Shown here: in pieces, positions 34,584-43,242 of the stretch
Position numbering within the stretch: position 1 is the stretch's first letter
Layout: each line of letters opens with the position of its first letter
Source of the DNA: Epibacterium sp. Ofav1-8
GTDB taxonomy: Bacteria > Pseudomonadota > Alphaproteobacteria > Rhodobacterales > Rhodobacteraceae
NCBI RefSeq assembly: GCF_022348185.1
Contig: NZ_JAKRFD010000008.1
Coordinates: 1 to 64,000 of the forward strand
Direction of reading: 5' to 3'
Length of the DNA stretch: 64,000 nt
The notes under the pieces: generated by a model
What the model was told of the DNA's origin: nothing
What the model saw: the letters and a program-made list of their open reading frames with translations, nothing else
Databases searched by the model: none
Position numbers and translations under genes: made by a program

Positions 34584-35582
34584 TCAGAAACGCAAGATTG
34601 CGTTGCCCATCAGGCTGCCAGCCTCCACGGTCTCATGGGCGACGGCGACGTCCTCCAGCGCGAATGTCCTGTCGATCCGCGGGGTCAATTGACCAGAAGA
34701 CAGCAGCGCATTGATGTCGGCAATCGCCTCGGCCTTGGCGGCGTCGCTCATGGAATACACAAACACCGGCTGCAACTGGATGTTGCGGAAGGCCAGCGGG
34801 TAGAACGGCAGCGCCGGTGTCAGATCGGAGGCCGAGGCATAGGCGCCGACGGAGCCGTTCAGCGTCAGGATCTGCGGATAGATGTCGACATGTGCGGCAA
34901 TGTCCACATCAACCACATGATCTATTCCCCCGGTTCCGACAACATCCAGCAGTTGGTCGACAAGCGGCGCGCTTTTGTAGTTCAGCACGTCGTCGGCACC
35001 GGCGTCTCTGGCAATCTCCGCCTTGGCGTCGCCGGACACGGTCGCGACAACCCGCGCGCCTTTGGCCTTGGCGATCTGGATGGCGCTGTGACCGACGGCA
35101 CCGGCGCCTCCGGTGACCAGCACCGTCTTGCCCGCAACGGGGCCGGCCCAGAGCAGGGCGCGATGCGCCGTCATCGCCGGAACCCCGAGACAGGCACCGG
35201 CGTCAAAGCTCGCCGGCTCCGGCAGTTCGACCGCAAGATGCGCGGGCACAATGGCATATTCCGCAGCGGTTCCCAACGGACCCTGACCCAGCCCATCCGC
35301 AGAGCGGTTCACATTGTAGAGCCACACCCGCTGGCCGACGCGCGCGGGGCCGACGCCTTCGCCCACCGCCTCGATGACGCCGGCGCCATCATTGTGGATC
35401 AGCACCTGATCGGCGATCATCGGCCCCTGCGCGCCGGAGCGCAGTTTCACATCCGAAGGGTTCACGCCGGAGGTCCGCATTGCGACCAGAACCTCGCCCG
35501 CGCCCGGCGATGGGGTCCCCACCTGCTTGAGGGTCAAAGTGTCCCGGGCTGTGCCGCGTGCCGTATTGAAGACCGCTTTCAT
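34584..35582 (-). CDS. NADPH:quinone reductase-type medium-chain oxidoreductase (zinc-free)
   Basis: A 332-residue enzyme. The ATG at 35582 has AAGGAGCGAGC before it; a longer frame upstream is unlikely. The GroES-like N-terminal domain includes GEVLVAMRTSGVNPSDVKLR. The Rossmann motif is VLVTGGAGAVGHSAIQIAKA. The catalytic-zinc Cys of alcohol dehydrogenases is absent, as expected for quinone reductase and enoyl reductase types. It probably reduces quinones or enones in the cytoplasm. It stands alone, convergent with the aminobenzoate operon, and shares no operon. Confidence 0.9.
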   Translation of the reverse strand: MKAVFNTARGTARDTLTLKQVGTPSPGAGEVLVAMRTSGVNPSDVKLRSGAQGPMIADQVLIHNDGAGVIEAVGEGVGPARVGQRVWLYNVNRSADGLGQGPLGTAAEYAIVPAHLAVELPEPASFDAGACLGVPAMTAHRALLWAGPVAGKTVLVTGGAGAVGHSAIQIAKAKGARVVATVSGDAKAEIARDAGADDVLNYKSAPLVDQLLDVVGTGGIDHVVDVDIAAHVDIYPQILTLNGSVGAYASASDLTPALPFYPLAFRNIQLQPVFVYSMSDAAKAEAIADINALLSSGQLTPRIDRTFALEDVAVAHETVEAGSLMGNAILRF

Positions 35583-35795
35583 GCTCGCTCCTTGTGTTTT
35601 TCTCTGAACGTATGGATGTGCGCATGAGCCCCGAAATCGCCCCGGAACGCAAGGGGCAGTCGGGCACAGGTCCTTGGGGTGCAATGTCGTGTTAACCATG
35701 CGGGGCGGTGCCGCGGCTGGATTAGGCATTGAGCAAGTATATCTGCCTAGGGTCGATCCGATGTGGAATTCGAGTACCCTTCGGGAGATCTGGTC

Positions 35796-38138
35796 ATGAG
35801 GTTGGGACAAACGCTGGCCCTGTTTGCGCTCATTCTGGCGCTGCTGACCGGTATGTCATTCCTTGGCTATCGCTATCTGACCTTGGCCAGCGAATACCGG
35901 GCCCGCAACATGATCCACCTCAGCCTCGTGCATGACGCGATGGACATCCTGGCCGCGAACCCGGTGATCCGCCCGGAGGCGGCCCGGCAAATCAAGGTGC
36001 TGGCCGAACGCGCCGACGCGCAGGCCCATTGGTGCATCGACAATCTGTCCATGGTCGAACGCAAGGGGTTTGAGCTTCTGGGGGCCAGCGCAGCGCTGGA
36101 TCTGTGCCATCAGGGGATCGAGGAATCCCACAAGATGACCGCGCTTCTCGACCAGCTGCTGCAGGAGGATGCGATCCATCAGAGCGGGGCGGACAGCCCG
36201 TTTGCGCGCAACCTGCAACTCCTCGCCTCGGTGGAGCGGTTGGAGCGGCTGAGCCACGCGTTCCACCCGCACGTCAATATGATCGAGGATCGGCTTGTCC
36301 GAATTGTCGAAGGCGGCACGGCGGTCATAAGCCTCTGCCTGGCGCTGTTTTTCGTGGGGCTGTCGCGACAGATGATCCGCTCCTGGCAGACGCAGGCGCA
36401 GCAGACCCGTGACCTCAACCGAATGACACAGCGGGTCGCGGCGGCCATGGGGGCGTCGGGCGATGGGTTTGCCATCTTCGACGATGAAAACAGGCTGGTG
36501 ACCTGCAACGATACCTATCGGGAACTGAGCCATGCCCACCCCGAGGAGGTGAAGCCGGGCATGTCGTTGGGGGAGATTCTCGTCGGCGCCGTTCATGCCG
36601 GCCATTACGCGCTGCATGGGGCGACACCAGAAGATTTCGCCGCCTCCTACAATCTTCGAATCGAAAGCCGGGATTTCCGCGCCGAGACCCAGCTGGAGCT
36701 CGCCGGGGATCGCCATATCATCGCTCGGGTGAACGAGACCGACTTTGGCGACAAGGTGGTGACACGCAGCGAAATCACCCAACTGGTACGCAATGAACGT
36801 CAGCAGCGCGAAGCCGCCGAAGCGCTGAAGGAAGCCAAGGATCGGATCGAGCAGCAATCCCTGCGCGATCCGCTGACAAAACTGGCCAACCGTCGCCATC
36901 TGGATCAGGAACTGGCCCGGCGTCTGTCGCATGAAACGGTCACGCTGGTTCGCATCGATCTTGATCGTTTCAAGAAGATCAATGACATCCTGGGTCATGA
37001 GGCTGGCGACTTCGTGCTGTGCCATGTGGCGGATGTCCTGCGCAAACACACCAAATCGGGCGATCTGCCCGCGCGGGTGGGGGGCGATGAATATGTCATC
37101 CTCTGTCAGGCGGGCACCACCCTGCGGCAGGCAGAGGTACTGGCAAAACGCGTATTGGCAGAGGTGCTGCAACCGGTCTCCTGGGGCAACAAGCGCTGCA
37201 ACTTCGGGGCCAGCTTTGGTGTGGCCTGTGGCGAGGCCGGCGCCATGAGCGCCAGCGAGTTGCTGAGCAATGCCGACGCGGCGCTGTACCGAGCCAAGGC
37301 GTCGGGGCGCGCGACGGTCGAGGTCTTCACCTCGGAAATGCGTCAGGAAGCCCAGGCCGAACGTGCGCTTGCCGATCAGTTGCAGGAGGCGCTGGAGCGT
37401 GGTGAAATCGTACCTTTCTACCACACCCAGCACGACGCCCGCACCTGGCATCTGGCCGGGCTGGAGGTGCTCGCCCGCTGGGATCACCCCAGTCTCGGGG
37501 TGCTGCCGCCCTCGCGCTTTCTCGGTCTTGCCAAGCAGCTGGGGCTGGAGGCAGAGATCGACGGGCAGATCTTTGAAGCGGCGGTCCAGCAGGTCACAGC
37601 ACTGCGCGACATGGATATTCACGTGCCCCGCGTCGCCTTCAACGTCAGCGCGCCCCGGATCATGGAGCCGGGGTTTCTCGATACCGTACAGAGCAGAATC
37701 CCCAAGAACCGGGATCAGTTTGCCTTTGAAATCCTGGAATCGATCTCCTGCGAAGAGGGCGATGATGCGCTGATTTTCTGCATCGACACGCTGAAGGATA
37801 TGGGATTTCAGATCGACATGGATGATTTTGGTTCGGGACATGCCTCTATCAACGGGGTGCTGAACATCGAACCGCATGCGATCAAGATCGATCGCAATAT
37901 TATCTTCCCCCTGGGTAAGAGCGAACGCGCGGAGCGGATGGTGGCCTCGGTGGTTGACCTTGCTCATACGCTGGATGTGAAGATCATCGCCGAGGGGGTT
38001 GATACGCTCGACAAGGCAAAACTGTTGCGCCAGATCGGCTGCGACACCCTGCAAGGCTTCTATTTCTCCAAGCCGCGCAGCTTTGCCGACCTCAAGCTGA
38101 ACCTCCTGGGAGTCGACCAGGATCGCAGCGTGATCTAG
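35796..38138 (+). CDS. Membrane GGDEF/EAL protein, second of the window
   Basis: A 780-residue protein. The ATG at 35796 is preferred over the GTG at 35763 because GGGAGA lies 8 bp before it. TM1 is 5-27, the periplasmic helical region 30-170, TM2 172-190, a PAS-like domain 210-335, GGDEF 350-515 and EAL 530-780. The cyclase motif reads GGDEY (429-433), a variant that is often active. The EAL motif is EVL (GLEVLARW), and the other phosphodiesterase residues are present (FEILES, MDDFGSG, IKIDR, IAEGVDT, LQGF). It stands alone, divergent from the quinone reductase and convergent with the phosphatase operon (4-bp overlap). Confidence 0.93.
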   Translation: MRLGQTLALFALILALLTGMSFLGYRYLTLASEYRARNMIHLSLVHDAMDILAANPVIRPEAARQIKVLAERADAQAHWCIDNLSMVERKGFELLGASAALDLCHQGIEESHKMTALLDQLLQEDAIHQSGADSPFARNLQLLASVERLERLSHAFHPHVNMIEDRLVRIVEGGTAVISLCLALFFVGLSRQMIRSWQTQAQQTRDLNRMTQRVAAAMGASGDGFAIFDDENRLVTCNDTYRELSHAHPEEVKPGMSLGEILVGAVHAGHYALHGATPEDFAASYNLRIESRDFRAETQLELAGDRHIIARVNETDFGDKVVTRSEITQLVRNERQQREAAEALKEAKDRIEQQSLRDPLTKLANRRHLDQELARRLSHETVTLVRIDLDRFKKINDILGHEAGDFVLCHVADVLRKHTKSGDLPARVGGDEYVILCQAGTTLRQAEVLAKRVLAEVLQPVSWGNKRCNFGASFGVACGEAGAMSASELLSNADAALYRAKASGRATVEVFTSEMRQEAQAERALADQLQEALERGEIVPFYHTQHDARTWHLAGLEVLARWDHPSLGVLPPSRFLGLAKQLGLEAEIDGQIFEAAVQQVTALRDMDIHVPRVAFNVSAPRIMEPGFLDTVQSRIPKNRDQFAFEILESISCEEGDDALIFCIDTLKDMGFQIDMDDFGSGHASINGVLNIEPHAIKIDRNIIFPLGKSERAERMVASVVDLAHTLDVKIIAEGVDTLDKAKLLRQIGCDTLQGFYFSKPRSFADLKLNLLGVDQDRSVI

Positions 38139-38977
38139 CCCTCTGAGGGAAGATCACCGCCCTGATCGGGATGACGCCGGGCCGTATCTGACGCCGGGGG
38201 CGGTGGCTGCAACCGGTCGAGGATCTCTGGCGCGAGGTCGCCGCTGCTCGCCAGCACCGCGCCACCTGCGCGCAGGAACTGGGGCAGGGCGGGTCTCGAG
38301 ACCTGCCCACCCGCGGTTTCCACCAACAGCAGGCCCGCCATAGCGTCCCAAGGGTTGAGATGCCCCTCGAAATAGAAATCCGCCCAGCCGGCCGCCACCG
38401 CCAGCAAACCGAAACAGGCCGCGCCTTGGCGACGGTACTCGTAGCCTGCGGGCAGCAGGCCCGAGATGGTGCGCAGATGATCCTCCAGCAACAACCGGTC
38501 TGAATGGCCGAGGATGGCCAGCTTCCCGGCGCTCTCGGGGCGGTTCGACAGGTCAAGCGCGATCCCGTCCAGGTAGGCCCCTTCCGCGCGGCTGCACCAG
38601 CCGAGGCGGTTCAGGTCCGGCAGGTAAATGACCCCAAGCTCGATGTGTTCGGCGCTCATGCAGGCGATGGATACGCCCCATTCCGGCAATCCGCGCAGGA
38701 AGTTCGTGGTGCCGTCTATCGGATCGACGACCCAGGTGAACCGCCCACGGGTGCGTGATCCGCCCTCCTCACCCAGAAAACCGTCTTCAGGATAGGCCGC
38801 AGCAAGGCGGCGGTGCAGGAGGTATTCGACGGCGGTATCGGCTTCGGTCACAAAGTCCTGCGGCCCTTTTGCCGAAACAAAATCGCCAGATTGCCGGGAC
38901 CGCATCTGGCGTGCCAATTGCCCCGCCTCCTGCGCGATATCGATCGCCAAGGCCAGTCGCGCTGCGATTTCGGTCAT
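38135..38977 (-). CDS. Inositol monophosphatase family phosphatase
   Basis: A 280-residue Mg-dependent phosphatase. Metal-binding motifs are LGEEGGSR, VDPIDGTTNFLRGLPEWG and NPWDAMAGLLLVE, all intact. This family dephosphorylates inositol monophosphate or other sugar and nucleotide phosphates. It is the last gene of the seven-gene transporter/glycerophosphodiesterase operon and overlaps the LacI regulator by 4 bp. In that context a role in freeing inositol or a polyol from its phosphate is likely. The C-terminus is a polar extension. Confidence 0.9.
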   Translation of the reverse strand: MTEIAARLALAIDIAQEAGQLARQMRSRQSGDFVSAKGPQDFVTEADTAVEYLLHRRLAAAYPEDGFLGEEGGSRTRGRFTWVVDPIDGTTNFLRGLPEWGVSIACMSAEHIELGVIYLPDLNRLGWCSRAEGAYLDGIALDLSNRPESAGKLAILGHSDRLLLEDHLRTISGLLPAGYEYRRQGAACFGLLAVAAGWADFYFEGHLNPWDAMAGLLLVETAGGQVSRPALPQFLRAGGAVLASSGDLAPEILDRLQPPPPASDTARRHPDQGGDLPSEG

Positions 38978-39993
38978 CCTGCGGTCTTTCGCGTGGTGCC
39001 GCGCCAGACCGGTGAAATCGGAATGGTGGCGGTTTCAAACGGACGGGTGGCGTCTTCGATCCGGGCTTGCATCAGCTCCACGGCCAGCACCGCCGCCGCG
39101 CCTGCGTCCTGCTTGATCGTGGTCAGGTTGTTGCCCAGCCAGCCCGCCTGCTCGATATCATCGTAGCCGAGTATTTGAAGATCCTGCGGGATCTGGCGAC
39201 CATAGGTCACACGCATGCCGTCAAGGCACCCCAGCGCCAGCAGGTCGGTGGTGCAGAACACCGCATCGATGCTGTCGTCCTGCGCCGCAAGCAGATCCGC
39301 AGCCTCAAGCCCGTCGACATAGTTCTGCCGGTGCGGTGTGATCATTGTCACCGGCAACTCGGCGGCTTGGCAACAGGCGGCAAAGGCGCGGGCGCGTCCG
39401 GTCACGGTATAGGTCTGCTCGCGCGGCGCCAGCACCGCAAAACGCGTGCCTCCGGCGGCGCGCAGCATGTCAAAGGCCATCTGGCCGGACGCTTCGATAT
39501 CCAGCTGCACGCGGTCGGCCTGTACATCGCCCACATCGCGATTGACCAGCACTACCGGCACGGCAAGGCGTTTGCATTCGTCAATGATCCCGGCCGGCGG
39601 CGAGTCGGAGGTGACGATCATCCCGGCAACATTGTAGTTCAACAGCCGGTCGATCAGCCCCGACAGCGCCACGTCCCCTTCGGCCACGATCAGGATCGGG
39701 CAATAGCCCTTGTTCAGCAGGTCGCGGGCCGCGATCTTCACCTGAAGGGCGCGATAAGGCGTGTCGAGCCGCGAAGCGACGATACCGACAAGCCCGGAGT
39801 TCTGGTCGTGCAGGCTCCGTGCGAGATAGTTCACACGATATCCGAGTTCCTGCGCCGCCTTGATGACCCGTTCACGGGTCTCCTCGGACACGCGTCCCTT
39901 GCCCGACAGCGCCCGCGACACCGCCGAGCGGTGCACATTCGCCAGGCGCGCCACGTCAAAGGATGTCGGTTTTTTCTGTTTCTTTTCAGTCAT
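38974..39993 (-). CDS. LacI-family transcriptional regulator
   Basis: A 339-residue regulator. The helix-turn-helix is FDVARLANVHRSAVSRAL, followed by the hinge helix YRVNYLARSLHDQNSG and a type I periplasmic-binding fold for the effector (residues 65-330). It overlaps its neighbours by 4 bp on each side inside the operon. The likely operator is the 18-bp near-palindrome upstream of the first operon gene (46025-46042), because LacI-type sites have central CpG symmetry. The effector would be an imported polyol or its phosphate ester. Confidence 0.93.
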   Translation of the reverse strand: MTEKKQKKPTSFDVARLANVHRSAVSRALSGKGRVSEETRERVIKAAQELGYRVNYLARSLHDQNSGLVGIVASRLDTPYRALQVKIAARDLLNKGYCPILIVAEGDVALSGLIDRLLNYNVAGMIVTSDSPPAGIIDECKRLAVPVVLVNRDVGDVQADRVQLDIEASGQMAFDMLRAAGGTRFAVLAPREQTYTVTGRARAFAACCQAAELPVTMITPHRQNYVDGLEAADLLAAQDDSIDAVFCTTDLLALGCLDGMRVTYGRQIPQDLQILGYDDIEQAGWLGNNLTTIKQDAGAAAVLAVELMQARIEDATRPFETATIPISPVWRGTTRKTAG

Positions 39994-41417
39994 GTCTCAC
40001 GCCGCGCCCGCAGGTGATCGCGGAACAGGAAAGGAAAGTGCAGGTTCACCAGGTCGGGCCCGGCGGTCAGGAGCTTGTCAAAAACCGCCGTGTCACGTCC
40101 CATATAGGCGATCATGGGCCGGACACCCGCCGTACGGCAACGGCTGAATTCGGAGAAGTCCTCCTCCACCGTGAATTCGAGGATACTGGGCCGGAGCGTT
40201 GCCAGCGCAGTCTCAAGATCGGGCAGGTCCTGACGGCGGATCATGATGTGCGCTTCGGGCGCTGCGGCGCGCAAGGCTGCAAGGCGCTGGTAGTCAAACG
40301 ACCAGAAAAAACACCGCTCCATCATGCCCTTGGCCCGCACCGCGGCCAGCACGGCATCGGGGTCGGCCTGTTTCAACTCGACGTATAGCTTGCCGCCGTG
40401 GGTGCGGGTGACATCCAGAATGTCGTCAAGGTCGGGAACTTTGGTGCCGGTAAAGTGCGGCGAATACCACGCCCCCGCATCCCGTTTTGCGCAGTCCGCG
40501 ACGGTGGACCAGGCCACCCTGCCGCACCCATCGGTGGTGCGGTCGAAACTGTCGTCATGGATCACCGCAAGCGTGCCGTCGCGCAGCGTGTGCACGTCGA
40601 GCTCGACCATGTCGAACCCCGCACCAAAGGCACAGATCGCGCCCTCGACCGTGTTTTCCGGCGCAAATTCGGTGGCGCCACGGTGGCAGACGATCTCGAT
40701 CTGCGCATCATCGCGGGCGGAGAAGGGATGCACCATTTCGGGGCGGTCGGAACAGATGCCCAGCACCGGCAGATGCCGCAACTCGGCCATGCGCTGGGGA
40801 TCTTCCTCGTGCCAGAGCACCACTTTCTGCCCGAGTTGCGCAGCCTTGGCAAAGAACGCAGGCGTCAACAGATCCTGCGGTCGATCCAGACTCTCCCAGC
40901 AGAGGTGGATGATCTCGGCGCCGCGCGCGTGCTCAAAGGGGTCGACACCCACCGGCACCAATGCGGCGCGGGGGTAGGGGCATTGTGCAGCATCCAGAGC
41001 GGCGATGGCCTCGGGGTCAAAGGTGCCGAGGATCGCGCGGGTGATGCCCTGAGCCTGCAACATCTCCATCACCGGCAGGGCGGCGTCGACGTCTTTGATG
41101 TCGGCGTAGACACCGGCATCATGCTCCAACGCCAGCGACAGGATGCTCGCGAGGGCCACGGCGGACACGCCTTGGGCAGCTGCCGCGGCGCCGAGCTGGT
41201 CGAAGGTCAGCTCCGCGATGGCGCGGCCATCGGGCAGGGCGGCATCGTGACAGGAAACAAGTGTGCCGCAGGCGGCGCGGCGAATGTCGACCTCCCAGAA
41301 ATCGGCGCCCAGACAGGCGGCTTTTTCATAGGCCTCGATGGAGCAATCCGGCGCATAGGCCGAGGCCCCGCGATGGGCGATGACATAGGGACGGGCGGGG
41401 GAGAGCCAGTGCGTCAT
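39990..41417 (-). CDS. Tandem (two-domain) glycerophosphodiester phosphodiesterase
   Basis: A 475-residue protein starting at ATG 41417, which overlaps the ATPase stop by 4 bp. It has two GDPD TIM-barrel domains in one chain. The N-terminal domain (10-230) has HRGASAYAPD, WEVDIR and a catalytic His in SCHDAALPDG. The C-terminal domain (240-470) has CHRGATEFAPENT, VELDVHTLRDG and IHDDSFDRTTDG, the full canonical motif. There is no signal peptide, so it acts in the cytoplasm on imported diesters. Typical family members have a single domain of about 250 residues. The C-terminal copy is the more canonical of the two. Confidence 0.92.
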   Translation of the reverse strand: MTHWLSPARPYVIAHRGASAYAPDCSIEAYEKAACLGADFWEVDIRRAACGTLVSCHDAALPDGRAIAELTFDQLGAAAAAQGVSAVALASILSLALEHDAGVYADIKDVDAALPVMEMLQAQGITRAILGTFDPEAIAALDAAQCPYPRAALVPVGVDPFEHARGAEIIHLCWESLDRPQDLLTPAFFAKAAQLGQKVVLWHEEDPQRMAELRHLPVLGICSDRPEMVHPFSARDDAQIEIVCHRGATEFAPENTVEGAICAFGAGFDMVELDVHTLRDGTLAVIHDDSFDRTTDGCGRVAWSTVADCAKRDAGAWYSPHFTGTKVPDLDDILDVTRTHGGKLYVELKQADPDAVLAAVRAKGMMERCFFWSFDYQRLAALRAAAPEAHIMIRRQDLPDLETALATLRPSILEFTVEEDFSEFSRCRTAGVRPMIAYMGRDTAVFDKLLTAGPDLVNLHFPFLFRDHLRARRET

Positions 41418-42412
41418 AGCCTCCTCCCGTCCTGATCGAACCGCAGCAATTTGTCCTGTGCCACGCCCCACTGCACTGTCGCCCCGGGGCGGATGCCCGA
41501 CCCGGCGGGCTGAATGGAGCGCAAGACCTCTCCATTTGTCAGCGAGACATCAAAGAGATCTTCGCGGCCCTGGGTTTCGACAAAGGTGACGCGACCGGAC
41601 AGGGCGCTGCCGAACTGCGGGCCAAACCCCTCGGGCCGGATGCCGTAGCGCGCCACCCGGGCCTCGCTCTGTCCCAGCCCCGCGCCAGACACAAAGGAGA
41701 TCGGCGGATTGCCGAGGAAGCTGGCGACAAAGTCGTTCTCGGGCCTTTCATACATGCTGGTCGGCGTATCATATTGCACGATGCGCCCGCCATTCATCAG
41801 CGCGATGCGGTCGCACATCGACATCGCCTCCACCTGATCGTGGGTGACGAGGATCGCGGTCAGGCCGGTCTCCTGTTGCAGGCGGCGGATTTCGGATCGC
41901 ATCTCCAGCCGCAGCTTGGCATCAAGGTTGGCAAGCGGTTCGTCTAGAAGCAGAAAATCCGGCTGCCGCACCAGCGCACGGGCCAGCGCCACCCGCTGCT
42001 GTTGCCCGCCGGACAGTTGCGCCGGGCGCCGTTCCAGCAGCGCCTCGATATGGACCAGTTCGGCATATCTGCGCACCATCGCCTCGCGGTCGGTCCGGTT
42101 CATCTTCTGCACCTTCAGCGGAAAGGCGATGTTTTCCGCCACCGTCATATGCGGATAAAGCGCGTAGTTCTGGAACACCACGCCCACATTGCGCGACTGG
42201 CTTGGCAGATGGGCGACATCCTTGCCGCCGAACATCAGCTGTCCTTGGTCAATGCGATGGATGCCGCAGATGGCGAATAGCGTTGTCGACTTGCCGCAGC
42301 CAGAGGGGCCCAGCAGCGCGATCATCTCGCCGGAGCTGACCGAGAGCGACATGTCTTCGATCACCGTGGTGTCGCCAAAACGCTTGGTGAAGTTGATCAG
42401 GTCAAGTTGCAT
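41414..42412 (-). CDS. ABC ATP-binding protein, MalK/UgpC type
   Basis: A 332-residue ATPase. Walker A is LGPSGCGKSTT, the signature is LSGGQQQRVALARAL and Walker B is LLLDEPLANLD, followed by a C-terminal TOBE-like domain (about 240-330). It follows the MalG-type permease directly and overlaps the phosphodiesterase start. In this operon it most resembles UgpC, which powers uptake of glycerol-3-phosphate and glycerophosphodiesters. MalK and UgpC proteins cannot be separated by sequence alone. Confidence 0.92.
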   Translation of the reverse strand: MQLDLINFTKRFGDTTVIEDMSLSVSSGEMIALLGPSGCGKSTTLFAICGIHRIDQGQLMFGGKDVAHLPSQSRNVGVVFQNYALYPHMTVAENIAFPLKVQKMNRTDREAMVRRYAELVHIEALLERRPAQLSGGQQQRVALARALVRQPDFLLLDEPLANLDAKLRLEMRSEIRRLQQETGLTAILVTHDQVEAMSMCDRIALMNGGRIVQYDTPTSMYERPENDFVASFLGNPPISFVSGAGLGQSEARVARYGIRPEGFGPQFGSALSGRVTFVETQGREDLFDVSLTNGEVLRSIQPAGSGIRPGATVQWGVAQDKLLRFDQDGRRL

Positions 42413-43242
42413 CAGCCCTTGGTGCCTCCGCCATAGATGTTCATGAGGTGTTTCTGGAACAGCAGGTAGATCACCACGACGGGGGCCGCGTAGAACAGGC
42501 CCACTGCCTTGAACAGATTGAAGTCCGCCTTGGTGTCATCGAGGATCAGGGAGCTGAGATAGGTGGACAGCACCCGCGCGTCCGATCCTGGGGCCAGCAC
42601 CTGCGGCAGGATGTATTCCGACCAGCCGGAGAGGAAGGAGAACAGGATCAGCGCCATCAGGCCGGGCCGCACCTGCGGCAACACCAGATGCCACCAGACA
42701 GTGGCGCGGCTGGCACCGTCCTGCACGCCGGCCATCTCGATCTCCCAAGGGACGGTGTCGTAGAACCCTTTCATGATCCAGATGCCGAGCGGCAGCTCCA
42801 GCGCGGTCTTGACCACGATGACACCGATCAGCGTGTCATAGAGACCGAGCATTTGCAGGATCAGGAAGATTGCGATGATCAGGGTGATGGTTGGAAAGGC
42901 ATGCAACACGATCAGCCCGGCCAGAAAGAAGCCCCGCGCCGGAAAGTTCAACCGCGACAGCGCATAGCCCGCGGTAAGCGACACCGTGGTCACAACCAGC
43001 GCCGAAGTGGTGGCAAAGACAAAGGTATTGCCGGTCGCCACCCAGATGCTGCCGCGTGCTTCGGCCACCGGCTCCCACAGGAAGCGGAAATGCTCCAGCG
43101 TGAAGCGTGTGGGCACCAAGGAGCCGGGAGCGGTATCGCTGAAGGCGTCGATTACCGCATAGCCGCACATGATCAACAGCGGCAGCGACACCACCGACAG
43201 CAGCAGGAGGACGGGCCAGTTCTTGGAGGACATATCTTTCAC
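42412..43242 (-). CDS. ABC permease, MalG/UgpE type
   Basis: A membrane protein of 276 residues with six spans. The coupling motif is EMAGVQDGASRATVWWHLVLP (EAA loop, about 190-210). The start is either the GTG at 43242, which overlaps the previous stop (GTGA), or the ATG at 43233, which has GAGGGG 9 bp before it. I give the longer form. It shares one base with the ATPase gene downstream. It partners the MalF-like permease upstream. Confidence 0.9.
   Translation of the reverse strand: MKDMSSKNWPVLLLLSVVSLPLLIMCGYAVIDAFSDTAPGSLVPTRFTLEHFRFLWEPVAEARGSIWVATGNTFVFATTSALVVTTVSLTAGYALSRLNFPARGFFLAGLIVLHAFPTITLIIAIFLILQMLGLYDTLIGVIVVKTALELPLGIWIMKGFYDTVPWEIEMAGVQDGASRATVWWHLVLPQVRPGLMALILFSFLSGWSEYILPQVLAPGSDARVLSTYLSSLILDDTKADFNLFKAVGLFYAAPVVVIYLLFQKHLMNIYGGGTKG

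Noticed and set aside
35856-38054. A 732-codon open frame opposite the second GGDEF/EAL protein
   Set aside because: The plus-strand frame carries GGDEY and EVL motifs and two membrane spans. The reverse frame reads as His/Arg/Gln-rich and has no conserved motif.
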